From the IMG/VR virus record IMGVR_UViG_3300047157_000040, positions 1 through 41,418 of that record: 41,418 bases of DNA; one strand, given 5' to 3'. Origin of the DNA: a virus. Below, piece after piece: positions 16,311-24,690 of the stretch. The position numbers were made by a program, and so were the translations under genes. The notes beneath the pieces are model-generated. The model searched no databases. It saw only the letters and a list, made by a program, of their open reading frames with translations, and was not told the origin of the DNA. Numbering within the stretch: the stretch's first letter is position 1; the number at the start of each line of letters is the position of its first letter.

Positions 16311-16378
16311 ATATCTATGTATGGTTACTATGAAGTTGTTAAGTATATATATACTACTAGTAATTCATACATAGATAT
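16311..16378. repeat. 13-bp inverted repeat enclosing palindrome copy 2
   Basis: ATATCTATGTATG at 16311-16323 is complementary to CATACATAGATAT at 16366-16378. The 42 bases between include AGTATATATATACT (16342-16355), the same 14-bp palindrome as at 11324-11337. The nested design suggests a control element or replication site rather than chance. Confidence 0.65.
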
Positions 16379-16391
16379 TCTTAGTATTTCT

Positions 16392-16436
16392 AAGAGTGCA
16401 TTGAGTTTTTACTTCCATTTTTCTTAATGCACTTTT
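16392..16436 (+). terminator. Long hairpin upstream of the SSB gene
   Basis: Stem 16392-16405 pairs with 16423-16436 (core AGTGCATT/AATGCACT, two G-T pairs) around a 17-base pyrimidine-rich loop, ending in TTTT. It could end transcripts of the small-gene chain or form the 3' end of a short RNA starting near 16317. Confidence 0.5.
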
Positions 16437-16500
16437 AGTAGTATTAAGCTACTAGGTAGCCCAGCCTTTGGGTAGAATGTTAACTATAAAGGAGTTAAAT

Positions 16501-16887
16501 ATGAGTGAGATGTTACCACTAACAGGTGAAGTTGTTTTCAATAAATTAACTACACCAGATGTCTTTATGGGTACGAGTAAGTACACACTTACAATTGCCT
16601 TAGATAAGGATGGTAAAAAACTAGCAGAGAAGAACGGTCTTAAGACTAATGACTATGAGGGTAAGACACAGATTACTTCTAAGCGTAAGATAGACTTTGG
16701 CCAGCCCAAGGTTTACAATGCTGACAAGGAGGAAGTTGATGCCTCTCATGTATCTTTATTTGGTGATAAGGTTACGATGCTAGTCAAGAAAGGTAAAGCA
16801 CCTTACGATGCTTACACATACCTAGAAAGAGTCCGAGTGGATGAAAAGGCTGAGGGTGTGGAGGAGTACGACCAAAGCGAATTCTAA
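16501..16887 (+). CDS. Single-stranded DNA-binding protein (T7 gp2.5 type)
   Basis: I choose ATG 16501 (MSEMLPLTGE), behind AAAGGAGTTAAAT, giving 128 residues. The OB-like core contains GEVVFNKLTTPDVFMGTSKY and SLFGDKVTMLVKKGKAPY. The acidic C-terminus ending DQSEF, with a final aromatic residue, is the hallmark of phage SSBs that dock the replisome with this tail. It heads the replication operon before primase-helicase and polymerase. Confidence 0.75.
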   Translation: MSEMLPLTGEVVFNKLTTPDVFMGTSKYTLTIALDKDGKKLAEKNGLKTNDYEGKTQITSKRKIDFGQPKVYNADKEEVDASHVSLFGDKVTMLVKKGKAPYDAYTYLERVRVDEKAEGVEEYDQSEF

Positions 16888-16903
16888 CTGGTCGTAAAGT
16901 CAT

Positions 16904-16929
16904 GGGCTACTATCATGGTAGCCCTTTTT
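16904..16929 (+). terminator. Rho-independent terminator after SSB
   Basis: GGGCTAC (16904-16910) and GTAGCCC (16918-16924) around a seven-base loop, then TTTTT. It lies between the SSB and primase-helicase genes and probably lowers read-through, giving more SSB than downstream products. Confidence 0.85.
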
Positions 16930-16950
16930 ATTTAAAGTAAGGGAGTTAAA

Positions 16951-18591
16951 ATGGATAATAAACTAATCCGAAAGGAGCAGTGCCCCGACTGTGCAAAGAT
17001 GGGGAAAGATACAAAAGGTGATAACCTTGCTGTCTATGATGATGGCCAAACTCACTGCTATGCTTGTGGCACACATGGTCATGTAACACACAAGAGCAAG
17101 CCAATACAAATCAAAGATTCTAGCTGGATGAAAAACTACAGAGGGGATTACTATTCTCTTCCAGATAGAAAGCTAAGGGCCGAGACTTTAGAGAAGTATA
17201 AGGTTAAATGTGAGAAGAATAATAAGGGTGAGATAATTAAGCACCACTACCCATACCACAACCAGAAAGGTGAGATGGTGGGTATCAAGACTAGGACCGT
17301 AGCTAACAAATCATTTCGAGGATGGGGTGATACTAGTAATACCAACATGCTATTCGGTCAAAACTTATTTAAAGCTGGAGGCAAATTCCTTACCATCGTA
17401 GAGGGTGAGTTGGATTGTTGTTCGGCCTATGAAATGTTTGGTAGTAGATGGCCTGTTGTTTCTATTAACAATGGTGCTAACTCCGTATCAAATATAAAAA
17501 ATAATTTAGAGTGGATAGATTCTTTTGAGACTGTAGTCATATGTTTTGATGATGATGAGGCAGGCAGAGAATCAGCCAAGCAAGTGGCACCTATACTGGG
17601 CCCAAATAAATGCAAGATACTAACACTAGCCAAGCATAAGGATGCAAGCGATTACCTAGCTAATGGGGATAGTAAAGCATTCTACGATGAGTGGTGGAAT
17701 GATGCCAAGGAGTATACAGTTAGTGGTGTAGCTACCATCGAAGAGATGAGAGAGGCTTTGCTGGACTATCAGAATACAGAGCTGGTGCCATTGCCAGATT
17801 CCTTTGGGGATTTGAATCACATGATGCGTGGTGGTATAGCCAGAGGAGAGCTAGTATCTATTGTGGCACACACTAGTATTGGTAAGACTACTATACTTAA
17901 CGAACTCATCTACCACTTTGCCACACAGACTAATGAGAGGATTGGATGTTTCATGGTAGAGGATAACATTGATGAGACAATCCGAAAGGTTGTGAGCGTG
18001 CACACTGCAGAGAATTTACAACTGGTCAAGCCAACAGATTTAAATGTGGATGTCATCATGGAGTCTGCAATTGATATTGGATTTGGCTCAAAGATACAAC
18101 TACATAATGATGGTGGTGGTAGTATTGATATTGATGAGATGTTTTCTAAGATAAGATACTTTGTAAAGGGATTGAATTGTGGTATTATTTTGGTGGACCC
18201 ATTGCATACTGCAATCAAGAACTTAAGCAACGAGAATATCGAAGAGGTTATGGACAGGTTTATTAAGCTATGTAAAGAGACCAAGTGTGCCGTCATACTG
18301 AGTACACATACTAGAAAGCCAGATGATGGCTCTCATCCTCACAAGATTAGCGAATATGATGTGAAAGGTAGTGGAGCAATACCACAGGCTTGCCATACAA
18401 ATATATTATTCTCTAGGGATAAGCTAGCTGAGGATGAGTACACAAAGAATTCAACAAGGATAAGGGTACCTAAGCTAAGAAGAACTGGACAGACTGGTGA
18501 GGCTGGATGGGCCTACTTTAATCCAGAGACTGCCAGACTAGAGAAAGGAATCAATCCAGATATGGGAGGGTCAGATGCCTCAGACTTTTAG
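16951..18591 (+). CDS. DNA primase-helicase (T7 gp4 type)
   Basis: 546 residues behind AAGGGAGTTAAA. Residues 11-39 form a primase zinc site (Cys 11, 14, 36, 39). A TOPRIM domain follows: EGEL at 151-154 and FDDDEAGRESA from 199. The DnaB/gp4-type helicase half has Walker A at 307-314 (HTSIGKTT) and Walker B near 412-416 (IILVD). It unwinds DNA and lays primers at the fork. The stop overlaps the polymerase start by 17 bases, linking production of the two enzymes. All motifs are intact and there is no frame change. Confidence 0.95.
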   Translation: MDNKLIRKEQCPDCAKMGKDTKGDNLAVYDDGQTHCYACGTHGHVTHKSKPIQIKDSSWMKNYRGDYYSLPDRKLRAETLEKYKVKCEKNNKGEIIKHHYPYHNQKGEMVGIKTRTVANKSFRGWGDTSNTNMLFGQNLFKAGGKFLTIVEGELDCCSAYEMFGSRWPVVSINNGANSVSNIKNNLEWIDSFETVVICFDDDEAGRESAKQVAPILGPNKCKILTLAKHKDASDYLANGDSKAFYDEWWNDAKEYTVSGVATIEEMREALLDYQNTELVPLPDSFGDLNHMMRGGIARGELVSIVAHTSIGKTTILNELIYHFATQTNERIGCFMVEDNIDETIRKVVSVHTAENLQLVKPTDLNVDVIMESAIDIGFGSKIQLHNDGGGSIDIDEMFSKIRYFVKGLNCGIILVDPLHTAIKNLSNENIEEVMDRFIKLCKETKCAVILSTHTRKPDDGSHPHKISEYDVKGSGAIPQACHTNILFSRDKLAEDEYTKNSTRIRVPKLRRTGQTGEAGWAYFNPETARLEKGINPDMGGSDASDF

Positions 18592-20308
18592 TTGTGATAT
18601 AGAAACTGATGGTATCGAGGCTACTACAATCTGGTGCGTGTGTGTGCATAATACATACACTCAAGAGACAAAGGTATTCTATAAGGCTGAGGAGTTTAAG
18701 GAATGGCTGGAGGATAGGAGCATATGTCATACCCTAGTCTTTCACAATGGCATAGCTTTTGATGTGCCTGTGCTGGAAGAACTTTGGGGCATAGATTTTA
18801 AGGATGTCTTTATACATGATACTCTTCTACTGAGTCAGCTGGACAATCCAAGAAGAGAGGGCGGTCATTCCTTATCTAGCTGGGGTGAGTACCTAGACTA
18901 TCCTAAAGGGGAGCATGAAGACTGGTCCAAGCTCAGCACAGAGATGGTAGATTATTGTATTACAGATACAGAAATAACTAGCAAAGTATATAAGATACTA
19001 ATGCAGAAAGGATTAAGTAAGGATGCTATTGAACTAGAGTATTCTACTAAAAGACAATGCTCAATACAAGAAAAAAATGGGTGGTTGTTTGATGAGCATG
19101 GTGCTATGCATTTACAACAAAGAGTTAATGAGGACCTAAGAAAAGCAGAGCAGGAAGTACATAAGACTTTTGCACCTTTGCCTGTATGGGTCAGCAAGAA
19201 ACCAGTAGAAAATAGATTTAATGCAGATGGTAGGAGGTCTAAGTATTACCAAGATGAGGTGGACCTTGGTTGTTATACTAATGATGATGATGACTATGGG
19301 TACTGGACCTATCCCGAATTAAATTTAGGTAGCAGGCAACAAGTAGGTAGACACCTCATGCATTATGGCTGGAAGCCTAGTATATTTACAGAGACTGGTA
19401 AGCCTAAGGTAGATGAGTCCACACTTAAGGATGTGGATATTCCAGAGGCACAGCTGATAGCTAGATACTTAATGCTACAGAAAAGACAGGGCCAGATTAA
19501 AGGATGGTTGGATGCTCTGGATGAAAGAACTGGTAGAATACACAGTCGAGTTCATACTATGGGCACTGTCACACACCGCATGTCTAGTAGTAATCCTAAT
19601 TTACAGCAGGTAACAGCTAGTAGTAAAGAATATGGTCCAGAGATGAGAGCATTATTTACTGTGCCAGAGGACAAGGTACTGGTAGGTGCTGACTTATCTG
19701 GTCTGGAACTTAGATGTCTAGCACACTATATGAATGACAAGAACTATACAAAAGAAATACTGACTGGTGATATACATTCTGCCAATCAAAAGTCAGCTGG
19801 TCTGGATACAAGGGATAAGGCCAAGACATTTATATATGCATTCTTATATGGTGCAGGAGATGCTAAGATAGGTAGCATTGCTGGTGGCGGTGTACCAGAG
19901 GGAAAGGAACTTAAAGAGAATTTCTTAAACAATACACCAGCCTTAAAGAAACTAAGATACAGGGTGAATAAGGCATCTGATAAAGGATACTTGAATGCTT
20001 TGGATGGTAGGAAAGTTAGGGTTAGGAGTGAGCATGCATCCCTTAACTTCCTGCTCCAGAGTGCTGGTGCTATCATAGCCAAGAGAGCTTGGGATATTTT
20101 CCATGGTCTTGCACAGTATGAGGGTCTAAAGTACAAGCAGATTGGTGTCATTCATGATGAGATTCAGATTGAATGTAATCCAAATGATGCAGACTACATT
20201 GGTATGCTTATTGTAGATGCCATGAAAGAGACAACAAATTATTATAAACTAAATTGTCCAATAACTGGGGAGTATAAAATAGGGAGGAGCTGGAATGAAA
20301 CGCACTAA
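18575..20308 (+). CDS. polA: Family A DNA polymerase with 3'-5' exonuclease
   Basis: 577 residues from ATG 18575 behind GGGAGGGTCAG. Exonuclease motifs: DIE at 8-10, FDVPVL around D63, YCITDTE around D131. Polymerase motifs: A with GADLSGLELR (D373), B from R413 to G426 (RDKAKTFIYAFLYG), C with HDE at 527-529. The residue equal to E. coli Phe762 is Tyr421, as in T7 polymerase; in viral surveys Tyr or Phe here goes with a lytic lifestyle. There is no 5'-3' exonuclease domain. Helicase is encoded just upstream, so the fork machinery is T7-like. Confidence 0.95.
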   Translation: MPQTFSCDIETDGIEATTIWCVCVHNTYTQETKVFYKAEEFKEWLEDRSICHTLVFHNGIAFDVPVLEELWGIDFKDVFIHDTLLLSQLDNPRREGGHSLSSWGEYLDYPKGEHEDWSKLSTEMVDYCITDTEITSKVYKILMQKGLSKDAIELEYSTKRQCSIQEKNGWLFDEHGAMHLQQRVNEDLRKAEQEVHKTFAPLPVWVSKKPVENRFNADGRRSKYYQDEVDLGCYTNDDDDYGYWTYPELNLGSRQQVGRHLMHYGWKPSIFTETGKPKVDESTLKDVDIPEAQLIARYLMLQKRQGQIKGWLDALDERTGRIHSRVHTMGTVTHRMSSSNPNLQQVTASSKEYGPEMRALFTVPEDKVLVGADLSGLELRCLAHYMNDKNYTKEILTGDIHSANQKSAGLDTRDKAKTFIYAFLYGAGDAKIGSIAGGGVPEGKELKENFLNNTPALKKLRYRVNKASDKGYLNALDGRKVRVRSEHASLNFLLQSAGAIIAKRAWDIFHGLAQYEGLKYKQIGVIHDEIQIECNPNDADYIGMLIVDAMKETTNYYKLNCPITGEYKIGRSWNETH

Positions 20309-20540
20309 TGAATTTAAGGTTGACTGGAATGAGCACAGGATACCAGACAACATCAACCCAGAGCACTACACACAGGGTATAGAATGTATTGATTATATTA
20401 CCTCAAAGAACATGAGTTTTCTTGAGGGCAATGTGGTAAAATATGTCACTCGATATAAGATGAAGAATGGGTTAGAGGATTTAAAAAAAGCACAATGGTA
20501 TTTGAATCGTCTAATAGAAATTACAACAAGAGAGGAGTAA
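20295..20540 (+). CDS. DUF3310 protein (T7 gp1.7-like)
   Basis: 81 residues starting in the end of the polymerase gene behind GGGAGGAGC. The pattern NPEHYTQGIECIDYI and GNVVKYVTRYKMKNG followed by LKKAQWYLNRLIE is the DUF3310 signature. T7 gp1.7, in this family, is a nucleotide kinase that supports dTTP synthesis; whether this short version has that activity is not shown by the sequence. Confidence 0.8.
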   Translation: MKRTNEFKVDWNEHRIPDNINPEHYTQGIECIDYITSKNMSFLEGNVVKYVTRYKMKNGLEDLKKAQWYLNRLIEITTREE

Positions 20541-20544
20541 GAAA

Positions 20545-21354
20545 GTGGAAAAGACAATAGAAACATTAATACCAGATGTATATGAGGTAATGAAGTCTAA
20601 AGATTATTCTGGTGACTTGGGCTCAATAGCTATGCAAGCAGGTCGTGAGGTAGAGGATGCAATTAAGAATGCATTTGAGCCATACGAGCAGAAGAACGAG
20701 TTAAGAATGTCTGGTATAGGAAGATGCGAAAGAGCACAATGGTATGGAGTTAAGGGTTACACACCAGAAGAGATAGATGGTAATGTATACTTGACTTTCT
20801 TACAAGGCCATGTGCTTGAGGCTGTGTTAGTGGCCTTGGTAAAACTAGCAGGACACACTGTCGAGGACCAACAGAAGAAACATACTGTTGAGGGTGTCAA
20901 TGGCTCACAGGACTGTACTATTGATGGTGAGCTAGTAGACATAAAGACAGCGAGTGCTTGGTCTTGGGATAACAAGTTTACTGAGACAGGTATAAAAGAT
21001 GATGGCTTTGGATACATTAAACAGCTATCAGCTTATGGTAAGAATGACAACAGAGAGCATGGATACTTCCTAGCTTTGAATAAAAACAAATCAACTCTTA
21101 AGTTGTGCAAGCAAGAACTAGAGCAGGATGTTGATACTTTTATTGTTGACTTAAAAGATAAGATGGAATCTGATACACCGCCAATGCGAATAGCTAACGC
21201 TACTACCTTAACTAAGAATGGTGAGGAAAAGTTATGCATGACTTGCTCATTCTGTGGATTTAAGGAAGACTGTTATGGGAGTCTAATAGCTAAGCCTATT
21301 CCGTCTGGCAAGATAACTAATTATTTTGTTGACAATACAGGAGCCAGCTTTTGA
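20545..21354 (+). CDS. PD-(D/E)XK exonuclease with Cys cluster
   Basis: 269 residues from a GTG. GIGRCERAQWY (C61), GHVLEAV (E92), TIDGE (D127), VDIKTAS (D132, K134) and YIKQLSAYG (Q160) are the RecB/Cas4-type nuclease motifs. Cys 231, 234, 237 and 243 near the C-terminus, with C61 upstream, recall the iron-sulphur clasp of AddB/Cas4 nucleases. Likely role: end resection for recombination, or degradation of host DNA. It is followed by a small gene overlapping its stop. Confidence 0.8.
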   Translation: MEKTIETLIPDVYEVMKSKDYSGDLGSIAMQAGREVEDAIKNAFEPYEQKNELRMSGIGRCERAQWYGVKGYTPEEIDGNVYLTFLQGHVLEAVLVALVKLAGHTVEDQQKKHTVEGVNGSQDCTIDGELVDIKTASAWSWDNKFTETGIKDDGFGYIKQLSAYGKNDNREHGYFLALNKNKSTLKLCKQELEQDVDTFIVDLKDKMESDTPPMRIANATTLTKNGEEKLCMTCSFCGFKEDCYGSLIAKPIPSGKITNYFVDNTGASF

Positions 21355-21512
21355 AACAGCTACCAGAGTTAAAGGCTTACATTGCAAAGACATATGACAC
21401 TTGTCTTATATGCGATGAGTTAGAGATAGAGCCAGAGGATTTACTAGATGCATTTGAAAATAAACTAATAGAAAAGAAAGATAGATTTCTAGAAGATTTT
21501 GAGGAGATATAA
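21351..21512 (+). CDS. Small acidic protein after the exonuclease
   Basis: 53 residues from a TTG at 21351 overlapping the exonuclease TGA, with AGGAG seven bases before. Starts MKQLPELKAYIAKTYDTC and holds a CLICDEL pair, then an acidic helix. It resembles small proteins I recall next to this nuclease in marine phages. Possibly a partner of the nuclease; function unknown. Confidence 0.55.
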   Translation: MKQLPELKAYIAKTYDTCLICDELEIEPEDLLDAFENKLIEKKDRFLEDFEEI

Positions 21513-21716
21513 ATGGGATACATAGAAATAAGTTTAGCTTTCACATTCTTAGGTGCAGTCGCTATCTACTTTACATATAGGACAGCATATGACAAAGGTA
21601 TAACAACAGCAATATTGTTACACAGGAATGGAAGATTGAAGTACAAAGATTATTATGATGAGAATGGCGATAAGATGGTTGACATTGAAATCGCACCACT
21701 AGAGGATGAAGAATGA
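21513..21716 (+). CDS. Small membrane protein
   Basis: 67 residues, starting at the base after the previous stop. Residues 3-22 (YIEISLAFTFLGAVAIYFTY) form one membrane helix, followed by a soluble acidic tail. GAGGAG lies before the ATG. The end overlaps the ribonucleotide reductase start. Role unknown. Confidence 0.6.
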   Translation: MGYIEISLAFTFLGAVAIYFTYRTAYDKGITTAILLHRNGRLKYKDYYDENGDKMVDIEIAPLEDEE

Positions 21717-23659
21717 ATACACTACCAAATGACTACCAAAATTTTATAGCACTGAGCAGGTATGCGAGATGGCTACCAGAAAAAAATAGAAGAGAGACAT
21801 GGAAAGAAACAGTAGCTAGGTACTTTGACTTTATGGAAGTACACTTGAAAGAAAATACTAACCAAGAGCTGGTACCTAAGACAAGAAAAATACTAGAGGA
21901 TGCAGTATGTAACCTAGAAGTTATGCCAAGTATGAGAGCTTTAATGACAGCAGGCAAGGCACTAGAGGATAACAACATAGCTGGATACAACTGTGCGTAT
22001 CTAAGTGTTGACCATCCTAAGTCATTTGATGAGGCCTTATATGTATTGATGCATGGTACTGGTGTAGGCTTTAGTGTAGAGAGACAGTTTGTTACCAAGC
22101 TACCAGAGGTACCAGAAGAAATGGTAGATGTTGAGGATGTTATTGTTGTACAAGACAGTAAAGAGGGTTGGCAATCTGCCTTCCGTAAACTTATTACATA
22201 CCTGTATGATGGTGAGATGCCTAAGTGGGACTTCTCAAAGATAAGACCAAAGGGCTCAAGGCTTAAGACATTTGGTGGCAGGGCTAGTGGACCAGAGCCA
22301 TTGCTTGACCTGTTTAATTTTGCTACTAATCTATTCAAGGATGCAGTAGGCAGAAAGCTGACAAGTTATGAGTGTCACCGAATGATGTGTAAGATTGCAG
22401 AGGTTGTTGTCGTTGGTGGTGTCAGACGTAGTGCATTGATTTCCCTCAGTAATTTGACTGATGAGCGTATGCGTAATGCTAAGTCTGGACAGTGGTGGTC
22501 AGACACACCAGAGATGGCACTCAGTAACAACAGTGTATGCTACACAGAGAAGCCAGACATAGGAATCTTTATGAAAGAATGGACTTCATTGTATGAGTCT
22601 AAGTCTGGTGAGCGTGGTATATTTAATAGAGAAGCGGCAATTAAACAAGTAGCTTCTATAGGTAGACGTGACACAGACCATGACTTTGGATGTAATCCAT
22701 GCAGTGAAATCATACTGAGAGACGGGCAGTTCTGTAACTTGACAGAGATTGTAGTACGGGCTGAGGATACTCAAAGGGATATATTACGCAAGGCTAGACT
22801 GGCCACTACCCTTGGTACATTCCAAGCATCACTAACAAATATCAAAAGATTACGACCTAAGTGGGTTAAAAATACAGAAGAAGAATCTTTGTTAGGAGTG
22901 TCATTAACTGGTATAATGGATAACAGTTTCATGAATGGCTCTGTGGACAAGGAAGCCTTACCTAAATTCCTTGAGAAAGTTAGAAAAGAAGTAGTTGAAA
23001 TTAATGCTCATTGGTCAGAACTACTAGGCATTAACCAAGCTACTGCAACCACAGCCATTAAACCTAGTGGCACAGTCAGTCAGTTAGTTGACAGTGCTAG
23101 TGGTATACACACTAGACATAACGATTATTATTTTAGAAGAGTAAGAGCAGATGCTAAGGACCCTATTGCACAGTTAATGGAGGACCAAGGCATTCCTTGT
23201 GAAGCTGATGTAATGAAACCTAATAGTGTCAAGGTCTTTACTTTTCCAATGAAAGCACCAGAGGGTGCTGTGCTTAGGAATGAGAGGACTGCTATTGAAC
23301 AGCTAGAACTATGGCTCATATACCAGAGACATTATTGTGAGCACAAGCCTAGTGTTACGGTCAGTGTAAGAGAACACGAATGGATGCAGGTAGGTGCGTG
23401 GGTGTATGAACATTTTGATGAGGTGAGTGGAGTTAGTTTCTTGCCACACTCAGACCATTCATACCAGCAAGCACCTTATGAAGACTGTACCAAGAAAGAA
23501 TACAACGAGCTTGCTAAGAAAATGCCTAAGTCTGTTGACTGGGATTTGATTAGTGAATATGAATTAACAGATACTACTGTAGGAACTAAGACACTGGCTT
23601 GTACTGGTAGTGTGTGTGAGTTAGTTGACTTGGTAGAAGAAGAAAGAGAAATAGAATGA
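21713..23659 (+). CDS. nrdJ: Class II (B12-dependent) ribonucleotide reductase
   Basis: 648 residues, a single chain. C94 lies in YNCAYLSVD and its redox partner C341 in FCNLTE; the active-site motif is NPCSE (N328, C330, E332). C630 and C635 near the C-terminus (ACTGSVCEL) are the shuttle pair that accepts electrons from thioredoxin or a similar donor. No small subunit or activase gene is near, which fits a monomeric, adenosylcobalamin-dependent enzyme. It makes dNTPs from ribonucleotides during infection and would rely on host or environmental B12. The start overlaps the previous gene and the stop overlaps the next, both by ATGA. Confidence 0.9.
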   Translation: MNTLPNDYQNFIALSRYARWLPEKNRRETWKETVARYFDFMEVHLKENTNQELVPKTRKILEDAVCNLEVMPSMRALMTAGKALEDNNIAGYNCAYLSVDHPKSFDEALYVLMHGTGVGFSVERQFVTKLPEVPEEMVDVEDVIVVQDSKEGWQSAFRKLITYLYDGEMPKWDFSKIRPKGSRLKTFGGRASGPEPLLDLFNFATNLFKDAVGRKLTSYECHRMMCKIAEVVVVGGVRRSALISLSNLTDERMRNAKSGQWWSDTPEMALSNNSVCYTEKPDIGIFMKEWTSLYESKSGERGIFNREAAIKQVASIGRRDTDHDFGCNPCSEIILRDGQFCNLTEIVVRAEDTQRDILRKARLATTLGTFQASLTNIKRLRPKWVKNTEEESLLGVSLTGIMDNSFMNGSVDKEALPKFLEKVRKEVVEINAHWSELLGINQATATTAIKPSGTVSQLVDSASGIHTRHNDYYFRRVRADAKDPIAQLMEDQGIPCEADVMKPNSVKVFTFPMKAPEGAVLRNERTAIEQLELWLIYQRHYCEHKPSVTVSVREHEWMQVGAWVYEHFDEVSGVSFLPHSDHSYQQAPYEDCTKKEYNELAKKMPKSVDWDLISEYELTDTTVGTKTLACTGSVCELVDLVEEEREIE

Positions 23660-23802
23660 ATACTATAATATTAATAATAGCCTTGCAGATTGTTGTTGTC
23701 ACCTTAGCAGGATGTACTACACTACAAGACAAGATGGAAGAGCAGAGACATTTAACTTGTAACCCACCACACGATACTTTGTGTATAGGTTGGCATATAT
23801 GA
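23656..23802 (+). CDS. Small lipoprotein
   Basis: 48 residues, start overlapping the reductase stop by ATGA. An N-terminal hydrophobic stretch ends in the lipobox LAGC (Cys 20), so the mature 29-residue peptide would be lipid-anchored. Two further Cys lie in TCNPPHDTLC. It could act in lysis (an outer-membrane spanin-like part) or at the envelope, but no inner-membrane partner is evident here. Confidence 0.55.
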   Translation: MNTIILIIALQIVVVTLAGCTTLQDKMEEQRHLTCNPPHDTLCIGWHI

Positions 23803-23927
23803 GAGTAAGTCTAATGCGTAAGCTATGGAAAGAAAAGGTAGAGGTGCCTGCTCTAGAGAAAAAGATAGAGAAAATCCTCAAGGCGATAGATGTTAAACTA
23901 AAAGAAAGGAGTAAAGATGTTAGATAA
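23799..23927 (+). CDS. Small basic protein
   Basis: 42 residues, overlapping the lipoprotein stop by ATGA. Mostly helical and Lys/Glu-rich (KVEVPALEKKIEKILKAIDV). Its last codons overlap the next gene. No family recognised. Confidence 0.45.
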   Translation: MRVSLMRKLWKEKVEVPALEKKIEKILKAIDVKLKERSKDVR

Positions 23928-24159
23928 AATCAAGAACGGAGCTGATGGTGCGATAGATGTTGGTATCAAACTAATTAGCCTGTCTATTATACTGCAGATT
24001 ATCTTTGGACCAAAGGTAGCATTCCTAACCGGAGATGTAATCGGCTCTATACTAGGCATAGTTTGGACTTTAGGAAACGGTGGACTGGCTGGCATAATCG
24101 CAGCTGTCATAATCTGGAGACTACTCGACAAAGATATAGTCGATGAGCTCAAAGACTAA
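23917..24159 (+). CDS. Two-helix membrane protein, holin-like
   Basis: 80 residues, behind AAAGGAGTAAAG. Two strong hydrophobic stretches, about 16-34 (GIKLISLSIILQIIFGPKVA) and 42-68 (IGSILGIVWTLG and GLAGIIAAVIIW), with charged ends, suit a small class II holin. Yet it lies in the replication operon, far from the late holin at 37775-38212. It might be an early membrane-acting protein instead. Confidence 0.5.
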   Translation: MLDKIKNGADGAIDVGIKLISLSIILQIIFGPKVAFLTGDVIGSILGIVWTLGNGGLAGIIAAVIIWRLLDKDIVDELKD

Positions 24160-24277
24160 AGCTAAAACAACTTGGGGTCTTGTCCGCATGGATGGGACTT
24201 CCAAGTTGTACCTAGAACTTAAGAAGAAAAAGAAAGAAACTAACCCACGACTTTGGCAATCAGACTGGAGAAAGTAA
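24143..24277 (+). CDS. Small basic protein
   Basis: 44 residues, starting in the holin-like gene's end and overlapping the next start as TAATG. Very basic (LELKKKKKETNPRLW), so it may bind nucleic acid or a membrane surface. No family recognised. Confidence 0.45.
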   Translation: MSSKTKAKTTWGLVRMDGTSKLYLELKKKKKETNPRLWQSDWRK

Positions 24278-24690
24278 TGAAGCACAAAGGTATATTACCA
24301 CTACCTGTATTTAGCAAGGGTAGGGGTGAGAAGAAAAGGGAACTCATGGTTAGTCTAAACAATTTCTTTCCTATGCATTACATACAAAAGAATAATGTAA
24401 AGCAGGCGTACCACGCAACAGTGAAAGAATGGGTAAAGACATTACCCAAGTACAAGACAATACAACCAACCTACAAATTATTTTTTAATAACAAAAGAAA
24501 GAAAGACCTAGATAACTATACATTTCCTATGCATAAGTTTCTCATGGATGCTTTAGTAGAGAATAATATAATTGAAGATGACCACTACGAATATGTTACC
24601 AAGATTACTACTGAGTTTGGTGGCCTAGATACGGACAACTATGTTGTCGTAGAAATAAAAGGAGAAGAGCATGGGACTGAACAAGAGTAA
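24277..24690 (+). CDS. RusA-like Holliday junction resolvase
   Basis: I choose ATG 24277 (MKHKGILPLP), preceded by GGAGAAAGTA and by the TAATG overlap, giving 137 residues. The segment KRKKDLDNYTFPMHKFLMDA followed by IIEDDHY keeps the RusA pattern: D..N...K..LDAL...I..DD, with Asp at about 77, 79, 91 and 101-102 as metal ligands. It would cut recombination intermediates in replicating concatemers before packaging. Confidence 0.75.
   Translation: MKHKGILPLPVFSKGRGEKKRELMVSLNNFFPMHYIQKNNVKQAYHATVKEWVKTLPKYKTIQPTYKLFFNNKRKKDLDNYTFPMHKFLMDALVENNIIEDDHYEYVTKITTEFGGLDTDNYVVVEIKGEEHGTEQE

Noticed and set aside
21733-22338. Minus-strand ORF of 201 codons
   Set aside because: Shadow of the intact ribonucleotide reductase gene.
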